NCBI RefSeq assembly: GCF_002843305.1
Contig: NZ_PGSG01000009.1
Location: 186,001 to 250,000 of the forward strand
DNA length: 64,000 nucleotides
Source of the DNA: Streptomyces barkulensis
GTDB lineage: Bacteria > Actinomycetota > Actinomycetes > Streptomycetales > Streptomycetaceae
Direction of reading: 5' to 3'
Under the pieces are notes generated by a model. The model saw only the letters and a program-made list of their open reading frames with translations. It was not told the DNA's origin and did no database searches. The translations under genes and the position numbers were made by a program. This document shows positions 18,671 through 28,581 of this stretch, piece by piece. Position 1 is the first letter of the stretch. The number at the start of each line of letters is the position of its first letter.

Positions 18671-19876
18671 TCACAGCCCCATGGCGGCCAGCCGGGCGTC
18701 GGCCCGCTCTGGTGCGTACAGATGCTCCACGACCATCGCCCCCGCCCCCACCAGCCCCGCCCGCTCCCCCAGCCGGGAGGTGACCACGGTCAGATGGGCG
18801 GTGCTGCGGGGCATCGCCCGCTGGTAGAGCAGCTCGCGCACCCCGGTGACGAAAGGGGCGCCGGCCAGATCGCCCGCGATCATCAGCACTCCGGGGTTGA
18901 GCACGGTGACGACGGTGACCAGCACCTCCCCCACCCGGCGCCCCGCCTCCCGGGCCAGCCGCACCGCGTCGGGCTGCCCGGCCGCCAGCAGTTCGCGCAC
19001 CCCGGTGCCGGAGGCGGCCGGAACGCCGGAGCCGGTCAGCCGCGCCGCCAGCGCCCGGCCGCTGGCGACCGCCGCCAGGCAGCCGTACGAACCGCACATG
19101 CACAGCGCGTCGGGCCGGTCGTGCAGTCTGATGTGGCCGATGTCCCCCGCGCCGCCGTCGATGCCGCGGTACATCTCGCCGTCCACCACCAGCCCCGCGC
19201 CGATGCCGGTGGAGACCTTGACCAGCAGGAAGGCGCCGCAGCCGCGCCAGCCGGTGCGCTGCTCGGCGTACGCCATGAGGTTGGCGTCGTTCTCCACCAG
19301 CACCACGGGGCCCTCGCCCTCCGCGCCGGTGTGCCGCAGATACGCCCGCCGCATCCGCTCCGGGACCGGGTAGCGGTCCCAGCCCGGCATGATCGGCGGC
19401 TGGACCACCTGTCCCGACTCCCAGTCCACCGGCCCCGGCACCGACACCCCGATGCCGCAGACGTCCCCCGGCGCCGCCCCGGCCCGCTCCAGCAGCGACG
19501 GGAACCACCGCGCCACCCGGTCGATCACGTTCTCCGGTCCGTCCTCGATGTTCAGCGGCCCGGTGTGCTCGGCCAGCACCCGGCCGTTGAGGTCCAGCGC
19601 GGCGGCCAGCCCGTGGCGGGTCTCCACGTCCACGGCGAGGACCACGGCGTGCGAGCCGTCGAACTCCAGGCGGCTGGACGGGCGCCCGCCCGCCGGGCCG
19701 CCCACGGGCACGGTGGCGCCGTCGCGGATCCAGCCCGCCCCGAAGAGCTGGTCGAGGCGGTGGCCGACGGTGGATCGGGACAGTCCGGTGGCGCGCTGGA
19801 GTTCGCCGCGGGTGGTCGCCTGCCCGCTGCGGACCAGTCGCAGCAGATGTCCCGCGCTGGATTGGTTCCCGGTCAT
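18671..19876 (-). CDS. ROK-family transcriptional regulator
   Basis: 401 residues from ATG 19876; an ATG at 19930 is possible but has no well-spaced ribosome site. An N-terminal winged helix-turn-helix (TTRGELQRATGLSRSTVGHRLDQLFGAGWI) is followed by the ROK sugar-kinase-like domain with GVSVPGPVD, VENDANLMAYAE and the zinc motif CMCGSYGC. Such proteins are usually repressors released by a sugar or sugar phosphate. The gene diverges from the glycosidase gene at 20124-21683, with about 250-330 bp between them depending on the starts, so it most likely controls that gene and itself. The inducer is unknown. Confidence 0.85.
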   Translation of the reverse strand: MTGNQSSAGHLLRLVRSGQATTRGELQRATGLSRSTVGHRLDQLFGAGWIRDGATVPVGGPAGGRPSSRLEFDGSHAVVLAVDVETRHGLAAALDLNGRVLAEHTGPLNIEDGPENVIDRVARWFPSLLERAGAAPGDVCGIGVSVPGPVDWESGQVVQPPIMPGWDRYPVPERMRRAYLRHTGAEGEGPVVLVENDANLMAYAEQRTGWRGCGAFLLVKVSTGIGAGLVVDGEMYRGIDGGAGDIGHIRLHDRPDALCMCGSYGCLAAVASGRALAARLTGSGVPAASGTGVRELLAAGQPDAVRLAREAGRRVGEVLVTVVTVLNPGVLMIAGDLAGAPFVTGVRELLYQRAMPRSTAHLTVVTSRLGERAGLVGAGAMVVEHLYAPERADARLAAMGL

Positions 19877-20039
19877 ACGGCCATCTTCTCCGCCCCTTAC
19901 GGGCGCCGCCGTCCCGCCCCTGCCGAACATCCTGCTCGGCCCCCGTCCACCCGCCGGCCGTACGCGCCCCGCGACTCCTCCGCGCCCTTCTGTGTCGGGT
20001 CTCACAGCATCACTTCTGCCTTTTCGCAAGACAGAACCC

Positions 20040-20065
20040 TAGGCTTATGGAGGCGTAACCTAGGA
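20040..20065. promoter_or_regulatory. Repeated CCTAGG motifs between the ROK and glycosidase genes
   Basis: Two copies of the palindrome CCTAGG, rare in such DNA, are about 21 bp apart (two helical turns) in the divergent intergenic region, next to the short inverted repeat TTCTG...CAGAA. They are candidate binding sites for the ROK regulator. Position and spacing are seen; the role is inferred. Confidence 0.35.
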
Positions 20066-20123
20066 GTCGTACAGACACCGGAGTTCTCGTGGAGCGCGTC
20101 GCCCAGTCCACCGACACCCCCAT

Positions 20124-21683
20124 ATGCCCGCCCGCCCCCTGGGCCGGGGGGCCACGGCCGTGCGCGGCACGCTTCACCTCCCGCTCCGGCACGGGTGCGG
20201 CGGTCCGATGAAGCCCGTCCCGCTCCCCCTCACCACAGCCCGGCCGTTCATCCCCGCCCAGCGGCCGCCTGTCGGCGTCACCGCGGCCGAGCTGCGCCAG
20301 GCCGCGCGCCAGGTGCTGCTGCGCAACTGGACGGGTGCCTCGACCGTTCCCTCCCGCAGCCTGTACCCGCACCAGTGGAGCTGGGACTCGGCGTTCGTCG
20401 CGATCGGCCTGCGCCATCTGTCGGCGCCGCGCGCCCAGCGCGAGCTGGAGACGCTGATGGCCGCCCAGTGGGGCGACGGCCGCGTCCCGCACATCGTCTT
20501 CAATCCGTCCGTCCCGCTCGGCGCGTACTTCCCCAGCCCGGACTTCTGGCGCTCCTCGACCGCCGGAACCGGGGCCGGGGCGCCCGGGCACGTGGAGACC
20601 TCGGGAATCGTGCAGCCGCCCGTCCACGCGCTCGCCGCCTGGCTGGTGCACCGCGCCGACCCGGCGACCTCGCGGCGGCGCGGCTTCCTCAGACGCCTCT
20701 ACCCCCGGCTGGTCGCCTGGCACCGCTATCTGACCGCCCACCGCGACCTGGGCGGGCACGGACTGGTGTCGGCCGTCCACCCGTGGGAGCCGGGCATGGA
20801 CAACAGCCCGGCCTGGGACGCGCCCCTGTCCCGCGTGGAGCCGGCCGACCCCTGCTCCTTCCGCCGCTGCGACCTCGACCACGGCTCGGCCGCCGACCGC
20901 CCCACCGACCTGGACTACGGCCGGTACGTGCGGCTGGCGGCCGACTACCGCGACCACGGCTACCGGGACGCCGACGCCCCGCACCCGTTCGCGGTGGAGG
21001 ACCCCGGCGTCAACGCCCTGCTGATCGCCTCCGAACACGCCCTGGCGCAGATCGCCGCCGAGGTCGGGGCCGAGGGCCCGGAGGACGACCCCGGCGGGCA
21101 CCGCGCACGGGCCGCGCGGCTGACCGGCGCCCTGGTGGAACGCCTGTGGGACGAGCACAGCGGCATGTTCCTGTGCCGCGACGTACGCGCCGGGCACCGC
21201 GGCGAGCCGATCCGGGAGCGCAGCGCCGCCGGGCTGGTGCCGCTGATCGTCCCCGGCCTGCCGCGGCGCATCGTCCGCACACTGCTGCGCACCGTCGGCG
21301 GCGAGCACTTCGGGCTGGGCGACACCGTCCGCCTGGTGCCCAGCTACGACCTGAAGGGCCACGCCTTCGACTCGTGCCGCTACTGGCGGGGACCGGCCTG
21401 GTTCAACGTCAACTGGCTGGTGGAGCGGGGCCTGAGGCAGTACGGGCACACCAACCGGGCCGACTCCCTGCGCGCCGCGGTGCTGGCCTCGGCCGCCGCC
21501 TCCGGCTTCGCCGAGTACGTCGACCCGCACACCGGGGCGGGCCGGGGCGCCCGGGAGTTCAGCTGGACGGCGGCCCTCGCCCTGGACCTGCTGTCCCGCA
21601 GCGCCGACCGGTCCGCGGACCGCGCGGCGGTGCGCACCGGGATGCGCGTCGGGGCGCTGGTGCGCAGCGGCACGACGGGCTGA
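20124..21683 (+). CDS. MGH1/GH63-like glycoside hydrolase, substrate unknown
   Basis: 519 residues from ATG 20124, or 491 from ATG 20208 (MKPVPLPLTTARPF); neither start has a clear ribosome site, and the conserved part begins after the second. No signal peptide, so it is cytoplasmic. The protein has the (alpha/alpha)6-barrel motifs of trehalase/GH63/mannosylglycerate-hydrolase relatives: PHQWSWDSAFVAIGLRH, HPWEPGMDNSPAWD and YWRGPAWFNVNWLVERGLR. The Asp in WSWDSAF and in GMDNSP fit the acid residues of that clan. Likely substrates are alpha-linked di- or oligosaccharides or glycosylated compatible solutes. The divergent ROK repressor suggests sugar induction. Confidence 0.75.
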   Translation: MPARPLGRGATAVRGTLHLPLRHGCGGPMKPVPLPLTTARPFIPAQRPPVGVTAAELRQAARQVLLRNWTGASTVPSRSLYPHQWSWDSAFVAIGLRHLSAPRAQRELETLMAAQWGDGRVPHIVFNPSVPLGAYFPSPDFWRSSTAGTGAGAPGHVETSGIVQPPVHALAAWLVHRADPATSRRRGFLRRLYPRLVAWHRYLTAHRDLGGHGLVSAVHPWEPGMDNSPAWDAPLSRVEPADPCSFRRCDLDHGSAADRPTDLDYGRYVRLAADYRDHGYRDADAPHPFAVEDPGVNALLIASEHALAQIAAEVGAEGPEDDPGGHRARAARLTGALVERLWDEHSGMFLCRDVRAGHRGEPIRERSAAGLVPLIVPGLPRRIVRTLLRTVGGEHFGLGDTVRLVPSYDLKGHAFDSCRYWRGPAWFNVNWLVERGLRQYGHTNRADSLRAAVLASAAASGFAEYVDPHTGAGRGAREFSWTAALALDLLSRSADRSADRAAVRTGMRVGALVRSGTTG

Positions 21684-21748
21684 GCGGGCTCCCCCGGGAC
21701 CCCCTGGACCACCGGGACCACCGGGAGCCCGGGCGTCCCCGGGGCGGC

Positions 21749-22879
21749 TCAGCCGCCGGAGGTGTCCAGCTCGGCCTCGGCCGCGGCGCCCGCGCAGTCG
21801 TACGGGTCGTCCAGCCAGCCGTCGGGCAGTGCCACCCGGTTGCGTCCGGAGGTGCGCCCGCGCGGGCCGTCCGCGCCCTTGGGCCACGGCTGGTCCGGGT
21901 CGAGCTCGCCCAGCAGGTCCTCCAGTTCGGCGAGCGAGGACGCGACGGCCAGCTTCCGGCGCAGCTCGGAGCCGACCGGGAAGCCCTTGGTGTACCAGGC
22001 GACGTGCTTGCGGAAGTCGATCACCCCGCGCGACTCGTCCTCCAGCCACTCCCCCAGCAGCCGGGCGTGCCGCAGCATCACCGCGGCGACCTCGCCCAGG
22101 GTGGGCTCGGCCCGCTCCGGCCTGCCCTCGCAGGCGGCCACCAGATCGCCGAAGAGCCACGGCCGGCCCAGGCAGCCGCGTCCGACCACGACGCCGTCGC
22201 AGCCGGTCTCGCGCATCATCCGCACCGCGTCGTCGGCCGACCAGATGTCGCCGTTGCCCAGTACCGGGATCTCGGGCACGGCCTCCTTCAGCGCGGCGAT
22301 GGCGTCCCAGTCGGCGGTGCCGCCGTAGTGCTGGGCGGCGGTGCGGCCGTGCAGGGCGACGGCGGTGACGCCCTCCTCCACGGCGATGCGCCCGGCGTCC
22401 GGATAGGTGAGGTGGTCGTCGTCGATGCCCTTGCGCATCTTCATGGTCACCGGCAGCCCGCCGGCGCCGGTGACGGCCTCGCGCAGGATGGCCCGCAGCA
22501 GGTTCCGCTTGTACGGCAGCGCCGAGCCGCCGCCCTTGCGGGTCACCTTGGGCACCGGACAGCCGAAGTTGAGGTCGATGTGGTCGGCCATGTCCTCGTC
22601 GGCGATCATGCGGACGGCCTTGCCGACGGTCGCCGGGTCCACGCCGTAGAGCTGGATGGAGCGCGGCTTCTCGGTCTCGGCGAAGTGGACGAGCCGCATG
22701 GTCTTGGCGTCCCGCTCGACCAGTGCCCGGGTGGTGATCATCTCGCTGACGAACAGCCCGCGGCCACCGCTGTACTCCCGGCACAGCGTCCGGAACGGCG
22801 CGTTGGTGATCCCGGCCATCGGCGCGAGGACCACGGGCGGCCGGACCGTGTGCGGGCCGATGGAGAGCTGCTGTGACAT
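21749..22879 (-). CDS. dusB: tRNA-dihydrouridine synthase, DusB type
   Basis: 376 residues from ATG 22879 (SD-like GAGG 12 bases upstream); ATG 22891 is also in frame but lies directly against that sequence. The protein is an FMN-dependent TIM barrel that reduces specific uridines in tRNA. Motifs: VLAPMAGITNAPFR at the N-terminus, NFGCPVPKVTRKGGGSAL with the catalytic Cys, and VVGRGCLGRPWLF for FMN phosphate binding. The C-terminal helical RNA-binding part includes FRKHVAWYTKGF. The reading frame stays open for over 100 codons upstream, but that part overlaps another gene and is not coding. Confidence 0.92.
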   Translation of the reverse strand: MSQQLSIGPHTVRPPVVLAPMAGITNAPFRTLCREYSGGRGLFVSEMITTRALVERDAKTMRLVHFAETEKPRSIQLYGVDPATVGKAVRMIADEDMADHIDLNFGCPVPKVTRKGGGSALPYKRNLLRAILREAVTGAGGLPVTMKMRKGIDDDHLTYPDAGRIAVEEGVTAVALHGRTAAQHYGGTADWDAIAALKEAVPEIPVLGNGDIWSADDAVRMMRETGCDGVVVGRGCLGRPWLFGDLVAACEGRPERAEPTLGEVAAVMLRHARLLGEWLEDESRGVIDFRKHVAWYTKGFPVGSELRRKLAVASSLAELEDLLGELDPDQPWPKGADGPRGRTSGRNRVALPDGWLDDPYDCAGAAAEAELDTSGG

Positions 22880-22983
22880 GGGGGCGGGCATCCTCGTCGT
22901 CGCTCGGTGGTGGGGGCGATCCTCCATTGTCCCCCATCCGGACCGCTTCCCCGCGTGCCCCCCGTCCCCCGTCCCCGGCGGGG

Positions 22984-23298
22984 TCAGTGCCCCAGGAAGG
23001 CGGGGGTGAAGACCGCGAGGAAGCCGGCCAGCCCGATCAGCCCGAGGATCCAGGGCGCGGGGCTCAGCCGTTGCCCGCCGCCGGACCGCGCGCCGTGCTC
23101 GGCAAGATGGTGCGCGGCCTCGGCGCGTGCGAGGCCGCGGGCCGTGAAGCGGCGGTCGCAGGTACCGCAGACCAGATGGCGTCCCTCCCCCGTACCGCGG
23201 CGCAGGCACAGCTCACGGGTGATCCTCACCTCGTGGATGCGCCCGTCCTGTCCGTAACCGCTGACCGTGCCCGTGGTCACCGTGCCCGTCGTCAGCAT
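22984..23298 (-). CDS. Small conserved-type protein with zinc-ribbon-like Cys and a C-terminal membrane anchor
   Basis: 104 residues from ATG 23298, which has GGGGGG upstream. I do not recognise a named family. The N-terminal half carries Cys residues in CLRRGTGEGRHLVCGTC, resembling one side of a small zinc finger. The C-terminus is one hydrophobic segment (PWILGLIGLAGFLAVFTPAFLG), suggesting a tail-anchored protein with its main part in the cytoplasm. It lies between dusB and glyS on the same strand. An N-terminal stretch rich in Thr, Gly and Val precedes the domain. Confidence 0.6.
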   Translation of the reverse strand: MLTTGTVTTGTVSGYGQDGRIHEVRITRELCLRRGTGEGRHLVCGTCDRRFTARGLARAEAAHHLAEHGARSGGGQRLSPAPWILGLIGLAGFLAVFTPAFLGH

Positions 23299-23560
23299 TC
23301 GTCCCCCCTTTTCTCGCCCTCCGGATCCCGTCCGTGTGTGCCCGGCCGATTCTGGAAGGCGGCGCGCGGCGGTGCCAGAGCCGAGTGGGGCAGTGTTCGG
23401 CGGCGGCCGGTTTCCGGATCCCGGCAAGCGGGAGGCGGCCGGGGCGGCGGCGGGGCCGCCCCGCTTTCCGGACCCGGTGCGGGCCCCGGAAACGGCCGGA
23501 GGCCTCCGCACCCGTACCGGGTCCGGAGGCCTCCGTGCACAAGCCGCACGTGCCGCGCGT

Positions 23561-24943
<1,383 letters not shown>

Positions 24944-25078
24944 GGTGCTCTCTTCGGTACAGACGACGGAATGCCTCAGGTTACCGGCGATGACGGGGGC
25001 GGGATCAAATCGGTTCGGGGTTCGGACCCGGGATGCCGGAAACCCGGTCGCCGTCGATCGCCGGGATCTCCATCTCAT

Positions 25079-25108
25079 TTGACAATCATTTCCAACTAGG
25101 GTGAAAAT
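25079..25108 (+). promoter_or_regulatory. znuA: Predicted znuA promoter
   Basis: TTGACA at 25079-25084 with a weak -10 (GAAAAT, 25103-25108) 18 bp later. Transcription would start next to the ATG at 25116, so the mRNA may be leaderless. Both elements overlap the two Zur-type boxes. Confidence 0.45.
25080..25094. promoter_or_regulatory. Zur box 1
   Basis: TGACAATCATTTCCA matches the Streptomyces Zur palindrome TGAAAATGATTTTCA at 12 of 15 bases. It overlaps the predicted -35 box of znuA. Confidence 0.7.
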
Positions 25109-26201
25109 GAGTGTCATGAACGCTCGACGCCGCCCTCTCATACCCCGCCCCCGCCGCCGCGCCGCCTCCCGTACCGCACTGGCCGGAGCCGCCGCCCTGG
25201 GCATGCTCGGCCTGACCGCCTGCGGCTCGGGAGGGACGGGAGGAGAAGCGGGCGACGGGGTGAACGTCGTCGCCTCGTTCTACCCGATGCGGTTCCTCGC
25301 CGAGGAGATAGGCGGGGAGCACGTCTCGGTCAGCTCCCTGGTCGAGCCCGGCGTCGAGCCGCACGATCTGGAGCTGAGCCCGCGGCAGACCGCCGAGCTG
25401 GGCGAGGCGGACCTCGTGGTCTACCTCAGGGGGTTCCAGCCGGCCGTGGACAAGGCGATCGAGCAGTCCGGGGTGGAGAACGTCGCCGAGGCGACCTCCT
25501 GCACCGAGCCTCTGGAGCACGGCTCCGGCCACCAGGAGGAACACGAGGACGAGCACGCCTCCGAGCACGGGGAGGGCCACGGGGAGGAGAGCCACGCGGA
25601 CGAGGGCCACGGGGACGAGGGCCACGGGGAGGAGCCCGCCGAGGAGGGCCACGAGGGCCACGACCACGGCGGCGAGGGGGCCACCGACCCGCACGTCTGG
25701 CTCGACCCGGTGAAGTACGCCGAAGTGGCCGAGGGCGTCGGCGACGCCCTGGCGAAGGCGGACCCGGACCACGCCGACGACTACCGGAAGAACGCCGACG
25801 CCCTGGCCGGGAAGCTCAGGGACCTGGACACGGACTTCCGCGAGGGCCTGGAGAACCGCAGGACCGACACCTTCATCACCGCCCACGCGGCCTTCGGCCA
25901 CCTCGCCGACCGCTACGGCCTCCACGAGGAGTCCGTCGCCGGTCTCGACCCCGAGTCCGAGCCCAGCGGCGCGAGGATGAGGCAGCTGCACCGGGTCGCC
26001 GAGGAGGACGACGTCGACACGGTCTTCTTCGAGGCGGCGGCCGGCGAGCGCACCGCGAAGACCCTCGCCGACGACCTCGGGCTGCGCACCGACGTCCTCG
26101 ACCCCGTCGAGGGGATCACCGACGCCTCCCCCGGCGACGACTACTTCGAGATCATGCGGGCCAATCTCCAGGCCCTGCGCAAGGCGCTCGGCGCCCGGTG
26201 A
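25101..26201 (+). CDS. znuA: Zinc ABC transporter, substrate-binding lipoprotein
   Basis: 366 residues from GTG 25101, or 361 from ATG 25116, which fits the predicted transcription start better. The lipobox LTAC lies near residue 41. It is a cluster A-I metal binder: [18 protein letters not shown], then [13 protein letters not shown] with the first ligand His, DPHVWLDP with the second, and [15 protein letters not shown] with the third. Between the first two is a long acidic, His-rich loop (about residues 135-195, about 12 His among Glu/Asp/Gly), a zinc-capture feature of ZnuA proteins. It hands zinc to the ZnuB/ZnuC channel and is repressed by Zur when zinc is ample. Confidence 0.93.
   Translation: MKMSVMNARRRPLIPRPRRRAASRTALAGAAALGMLGLTACGSGGTGGEAGDGVNVVASFYPMRFLAEEIGGEHVSVSSLVEPGVEPHDLELSPRQTAELGEADLVVYLRGFQPAVDKAIEQSGVENVAEATSCTEPLEHGSGHQEEHEDEHASEHGEGHGEESHADEGHGDEGHGEEPAEEGHEGHDHGGEGATDPHVWLDPVKYAEVAEGVGDALAKADPDHADDYRKNADALAGKLRDLDTDFREGLENRRTDTFITAHAAFGHLADRYGLHEESVAGLDPESEPSGARMRQLHRVAEEDDVDTVFFEAAAGERTAKTLADDLGLRTDVLDPVEGITDASPGDDYFEIMRANLQALRKALGAR
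25102..25116. promoter_or_regulatory. Zur box 2
   Basis: TGAAAATGAGTGTCA matches the Zur palindrome at 12-13 of 15 bases and covers the predicted -10 box. Its centre is 22 bp, two helical turns, from that of box 1, so two Zur dimers would bind the same face of the DNA. Confidence 0.7.
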
Positions 26202-26212
26202 GGAGGCCGATC

Positions 26213-27025
26213 ATGACGGACGAGCACACCGCCGCCGCACGGACGGCGGAACGGACGGCGGAACGGAGCACGGGGCCGGCGGCGCCCCCGGTGCTGTCCC
26301 TGCGGGGCGTGACCGCCTCGCTCGGGGCGCGGCCGGTGCTGCGCGGCATCGATCTGGCCGTGGGACGGGGCGAGGTCGTCGCCCTGCTCGGCGCGAACGG
26401 CTCGGGCAAGTCCACGACGGTGCGGGCCGCCGTGGGCCAGGTGCAGACCTCGGGCGGCGAGCTGGAGCTGTTCGGCGCCCCGCTGCGCCGCTTCCGCGAA
26501 TGGCACCGCGTGGGCTACGTACCGCAGCGCTCGACCGCGGCCGCCGGCGTGCCCGCGACCGTGCGCGAGGTCGTCGCCTCCGGGCGGCTGGCCCGCAGGC
26601 GGCTGGGGCCGCTGGGGCGCGGCGACCGGGCGGCGGTACGGCGGGCCCTGGAACTGGTCGGACTGGCCGACCGGGCGCGGGACTCGGTGAACGCGCTCTC
26701 CGGCGGCCAGCACCAGCGCGTGCTGATAGCCCGCGCGCTGGCCGGCGAGCCCGAACTGCTGGTCATGGACGAGCCGCTGGCCGGCGTGGACCTGCTCAGC
26801 CAGGGCGTCCTGGCCGAGGCGCTGCGCGAGCGGACCGGCGAGGGCGTCTCCGTCCTGCTGGTGCTGCACGAGCTCGGCCCGCTGGCCCCGCTGATCGACC
26901 GCACGGTCGTCCTGCACGACGGCCGCGTGGAGCGCGTGGAGGGCACCGCGCACCTCCACGACCAGGCGTGCCACCCGCACGCCGACTCCCTGGCCGAACC
27001 GACCCGGACCGGACTGCTGACATGA
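26213..27025 (+). CDS. znuC: Zinc ABC transporter, ATP-binding protein
   Basis: 270 residues. ATG 26213 is preferred because GAGGAGG lies seven bases upstream; a GTG at 26198 overlaps the znuA stop and is an alternative. ABC motifs: Walker A GANGSGKSTT, signature ALSGGQHQRVLIARAL, Walker B LLVMDEPLAGVD, and a switch His in VLHELG. A 12-bp tandem repeat near the start encodes a duplicated RTAE. It powers zinc uptake through ZnuB. The stop overlaps the znuB start (ATGA). Confidence 0.92.
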   Translation: MTDEHTAAARTAERTAERSTGPAAPPVLSLRGVTASLGARPVLRGIDLAVGRGEVVALLGANGSGKSTTVRAAVGQVQTSGGELELFGAPLRRFREWHRVGYVPQRSTAAAGVPATVREVVASGRLARRRLGPLGRGDRAAVRRALELVGLADRARDSVNALSGGQHQRVLIARALAGEPELLVMDEPLAGVDLLSQGVLAEALRERTGEGVSVLLVLHELGPLAPLIDRTVVLHDGRVERVEGTAHLHDQACHPHADSLAEPTRTGLLT

Positions 27026-27942
27026 TCGAGATCCTCCAGCCCGCCTTCATGCAGCGCGCGCTGCTCGCCGCGCTGCTGGTCGGCGTCGCGGCCCCCGCCA
27101 TCGGCATCTACCTCGTCCAGCGCCGCCAGGCGATCATGGGCGACGGGATCGGGCACGTGGCCCTCACCGGTGTGGCGCTGGGCTTCCTGCTGAGCACCAG
27201 CCCGGTGTGGACGGCCGTGGTGGTCGCCTCGCTCGGCTCGGTCGCGATGGAGCTGATCCGCTGGTACGGCAGAACGCGCGGCGACGTGGCCCTGGCCATG
27301 CTGTTCTACGGCGGCATGGCGGGCGGCGTCCTGATCATCAACCTGGCGCCGGGCGGCACCACGGCCGATCTCCTCTCCCCGCTCTTCGGGTCGGTCATGA
27401 CCGTCTCGCCCGAGGACGTCACCGCCATCGTGGTGCTGTCGGTCCTCGCCCTGGCGGTCTCCTTCGGACTGCGGCGGCAGCTCTTCGCCGTCTGCCAGGA
27501 CGAGGAGTTCGCCCGGGTCAGCGGGCTCCCGGTGCGGCTGCTCAACCTGCTGCTGGCCGTCACCGCCGCCGTCACCGTGACCGTGGCCATGCGGGTGGTG
27601 GGCCTGCTGCTGGTGAGCGCCCTGATGGTGATCCCGGTGGCCGCGGCCCAGCAGGTCACGCGCGGCTTCGCGACCACCATGGGGCTGGCGGTGGGCATGG
27701 GCGTGCTGGTGTCCGTGTCCGGCACCGCCACCTCGTACTACGCCGACGTGCCGCCCGGCGCCACCATCGTGCTGCTGGCCATCGCGCTGTTCGCCCTCCT
27801 GTCCGCGGCGGCCCCGCTGCTGAACCGCGCGCGGCTGAGGGCGCGGGCGCGGGACGAGGAGGGGACCGGACCGGACGAGCGGGCAGGAGAGCGGGAGGGG
27901 GAAGGCCGGCAGGCGGCCGAAGGCGTTACGGTCGTGCGGTGA
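27022..27942 (+). CDS. znuB: Zinc ABC transporter, permease
   Basis: 306 residues from ATG 27022, overlapping the znuC stop. About eight hydrophobic helices typical of the ABC-3 metal permease family (MQRALLAALLVGVAAPAIGIYLVQRRQAIMGDGIGH at the start, RVVGLLLVSALMVIPVAAA later). The C-terminal 35 residues are hydrophilic and charged, beyond the membrane domain. Forms the channel for ZnuA-delivered zinc. Confidence 0.92.
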   Translation: MIEILQPAFMQRALLAALLVGVAAPAIGIYLVQRRQAIMGDGIGHVALTGVALGFLLSTSPVWTAVVVASLGSVAMELIRWYGRTRGDVALAMLFYGGMAGGVLIINLAPGGTTADLLSPLFGSVMTVSPEDVTAIVVLSVLALAVSFGLRRQLFAVCQDEEFARVSGLPVRLLNLLLAVTAAVTVTVAMRVVGLLLVSALMVIPVAAAQQVTRGFATTMGLAVGMGVLVSVSGTATSYYADVPPGATIVLLAIALFALLSAAAPLLNRARLRARARDEEGTGPDERAGEREGEGRQAAEGVTVVR

Positions 27943-28070
27943 CCGATGGTCGTCGGCGGACGGCGCGGCCGATGGCACCACCGGCGCGGAGTGCGGCCCG
28001 GCGGCGCACGACGCACCTGGCACAATGGCCGATCAGCTACGCGAGGTAGCGCCGACTCTAGGAGGCAATG

Positions 28071-28496
28071 GTGGCGACCGCAGGTCCCCCCGTACGCGGC
28101 CGGTCGACCCGGCAGCGCGCCGCTGTGGCGGCGGCGCTCAGCGAGGTCGACGAGTTCCGCAGCGCCCAGGAGCTGCACGACATGCTCAAGCACCGAGGCG
28201 ACTCCGTCGGTCTGACCACCGTCTACCGCACGCTCCAGTCGCTCGCCGACGCCGGCGAGGTGGACGTGCTGCGCACCGACGAGGGCGAGGCCGTCTACCG
28301 CCGGTGCAGCACCGACGACCACCACCACCATCTGGTCTGCCGCAGCTGCGGCAAGGCCGTGGAGGTGGAGGGACCCGCGGTGGAGAAGTGGGCGGACTCC
28401 ATCGCCGCGGAGCACGGTTTCGTGGACGTGGCCCACACCATCGAGATCTTCGGCACCTGCGGCGAGTGCGCCGCCGCCCGGAGTTCCAAGGCCTGA
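28071..28496 (+). CDS. zur: Zinc uptake regulator, Fur family
   Basis: 141 residues. The GTG at 28071 has AGGAGG five bases upstream and is preferred to the ATG at 28068. N-terminal winged helix (STRQRAAVAAALSEVDEFRSAQELHDML...GLTTVYRTLQSLADAGEV), then the dimer domain with the His cluster DDHHHHLVCRSCGK and a second CGEC, giving the CxxC pair for the structural zinc and His residues for the sensory site. With zinc bound it represses zinc uptake genes, here through the two boxes before znuA. It lies 125 bp after znuB, perhaps with its own promoter. Confidence 0.94.
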   Translation: MATAGPPVRGRSTRQRAAVAAALSEVDEFRSAQELHDMLKHRGDSVGLTTVYRTLQSLADAGEVDVLRTDEGEAVYRRCSTDDHHHHLVCRSCGKAVEVEGPAVEKWADSIAAEHGFVDVAHTIEIFGTCGECAAARSSKA

Positions 28497-28499
28497 GGG

Positions 28500-28552
28500 C
28501 GCGCGGCGCGGCCCTGACGCTCCCGCCGGGAGCGTCAGGGCCGCGCCGCGCG
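28500..28552. terminator. Bidirectional terminator between zur and uppS
   Basis: A perfect 25-bp GC stem with a 3-nt loop, starting four bases after the zur stop and 30 bp from the uppS stop on the other strand. One of the two longest perfect inverted repeats in the window. Confidence 0.88.
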
Positions 28553-28581
28553 TCCGGCTCCGCACGTCCGGACCGGCGGCG

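Noticed and set aside
18722..22876. 1384-codon open frame on the plus strand
   Set aside because: Crosses antisense to the ROK gene, out of frame with the glycosidase and antisense to dusB; a shadow.
26240..26265. Minisatellite at the start of znuC
   Set aside because: Only two 12-bp units in frame (a duplicated RTAE), too short to suggest more than slippage.
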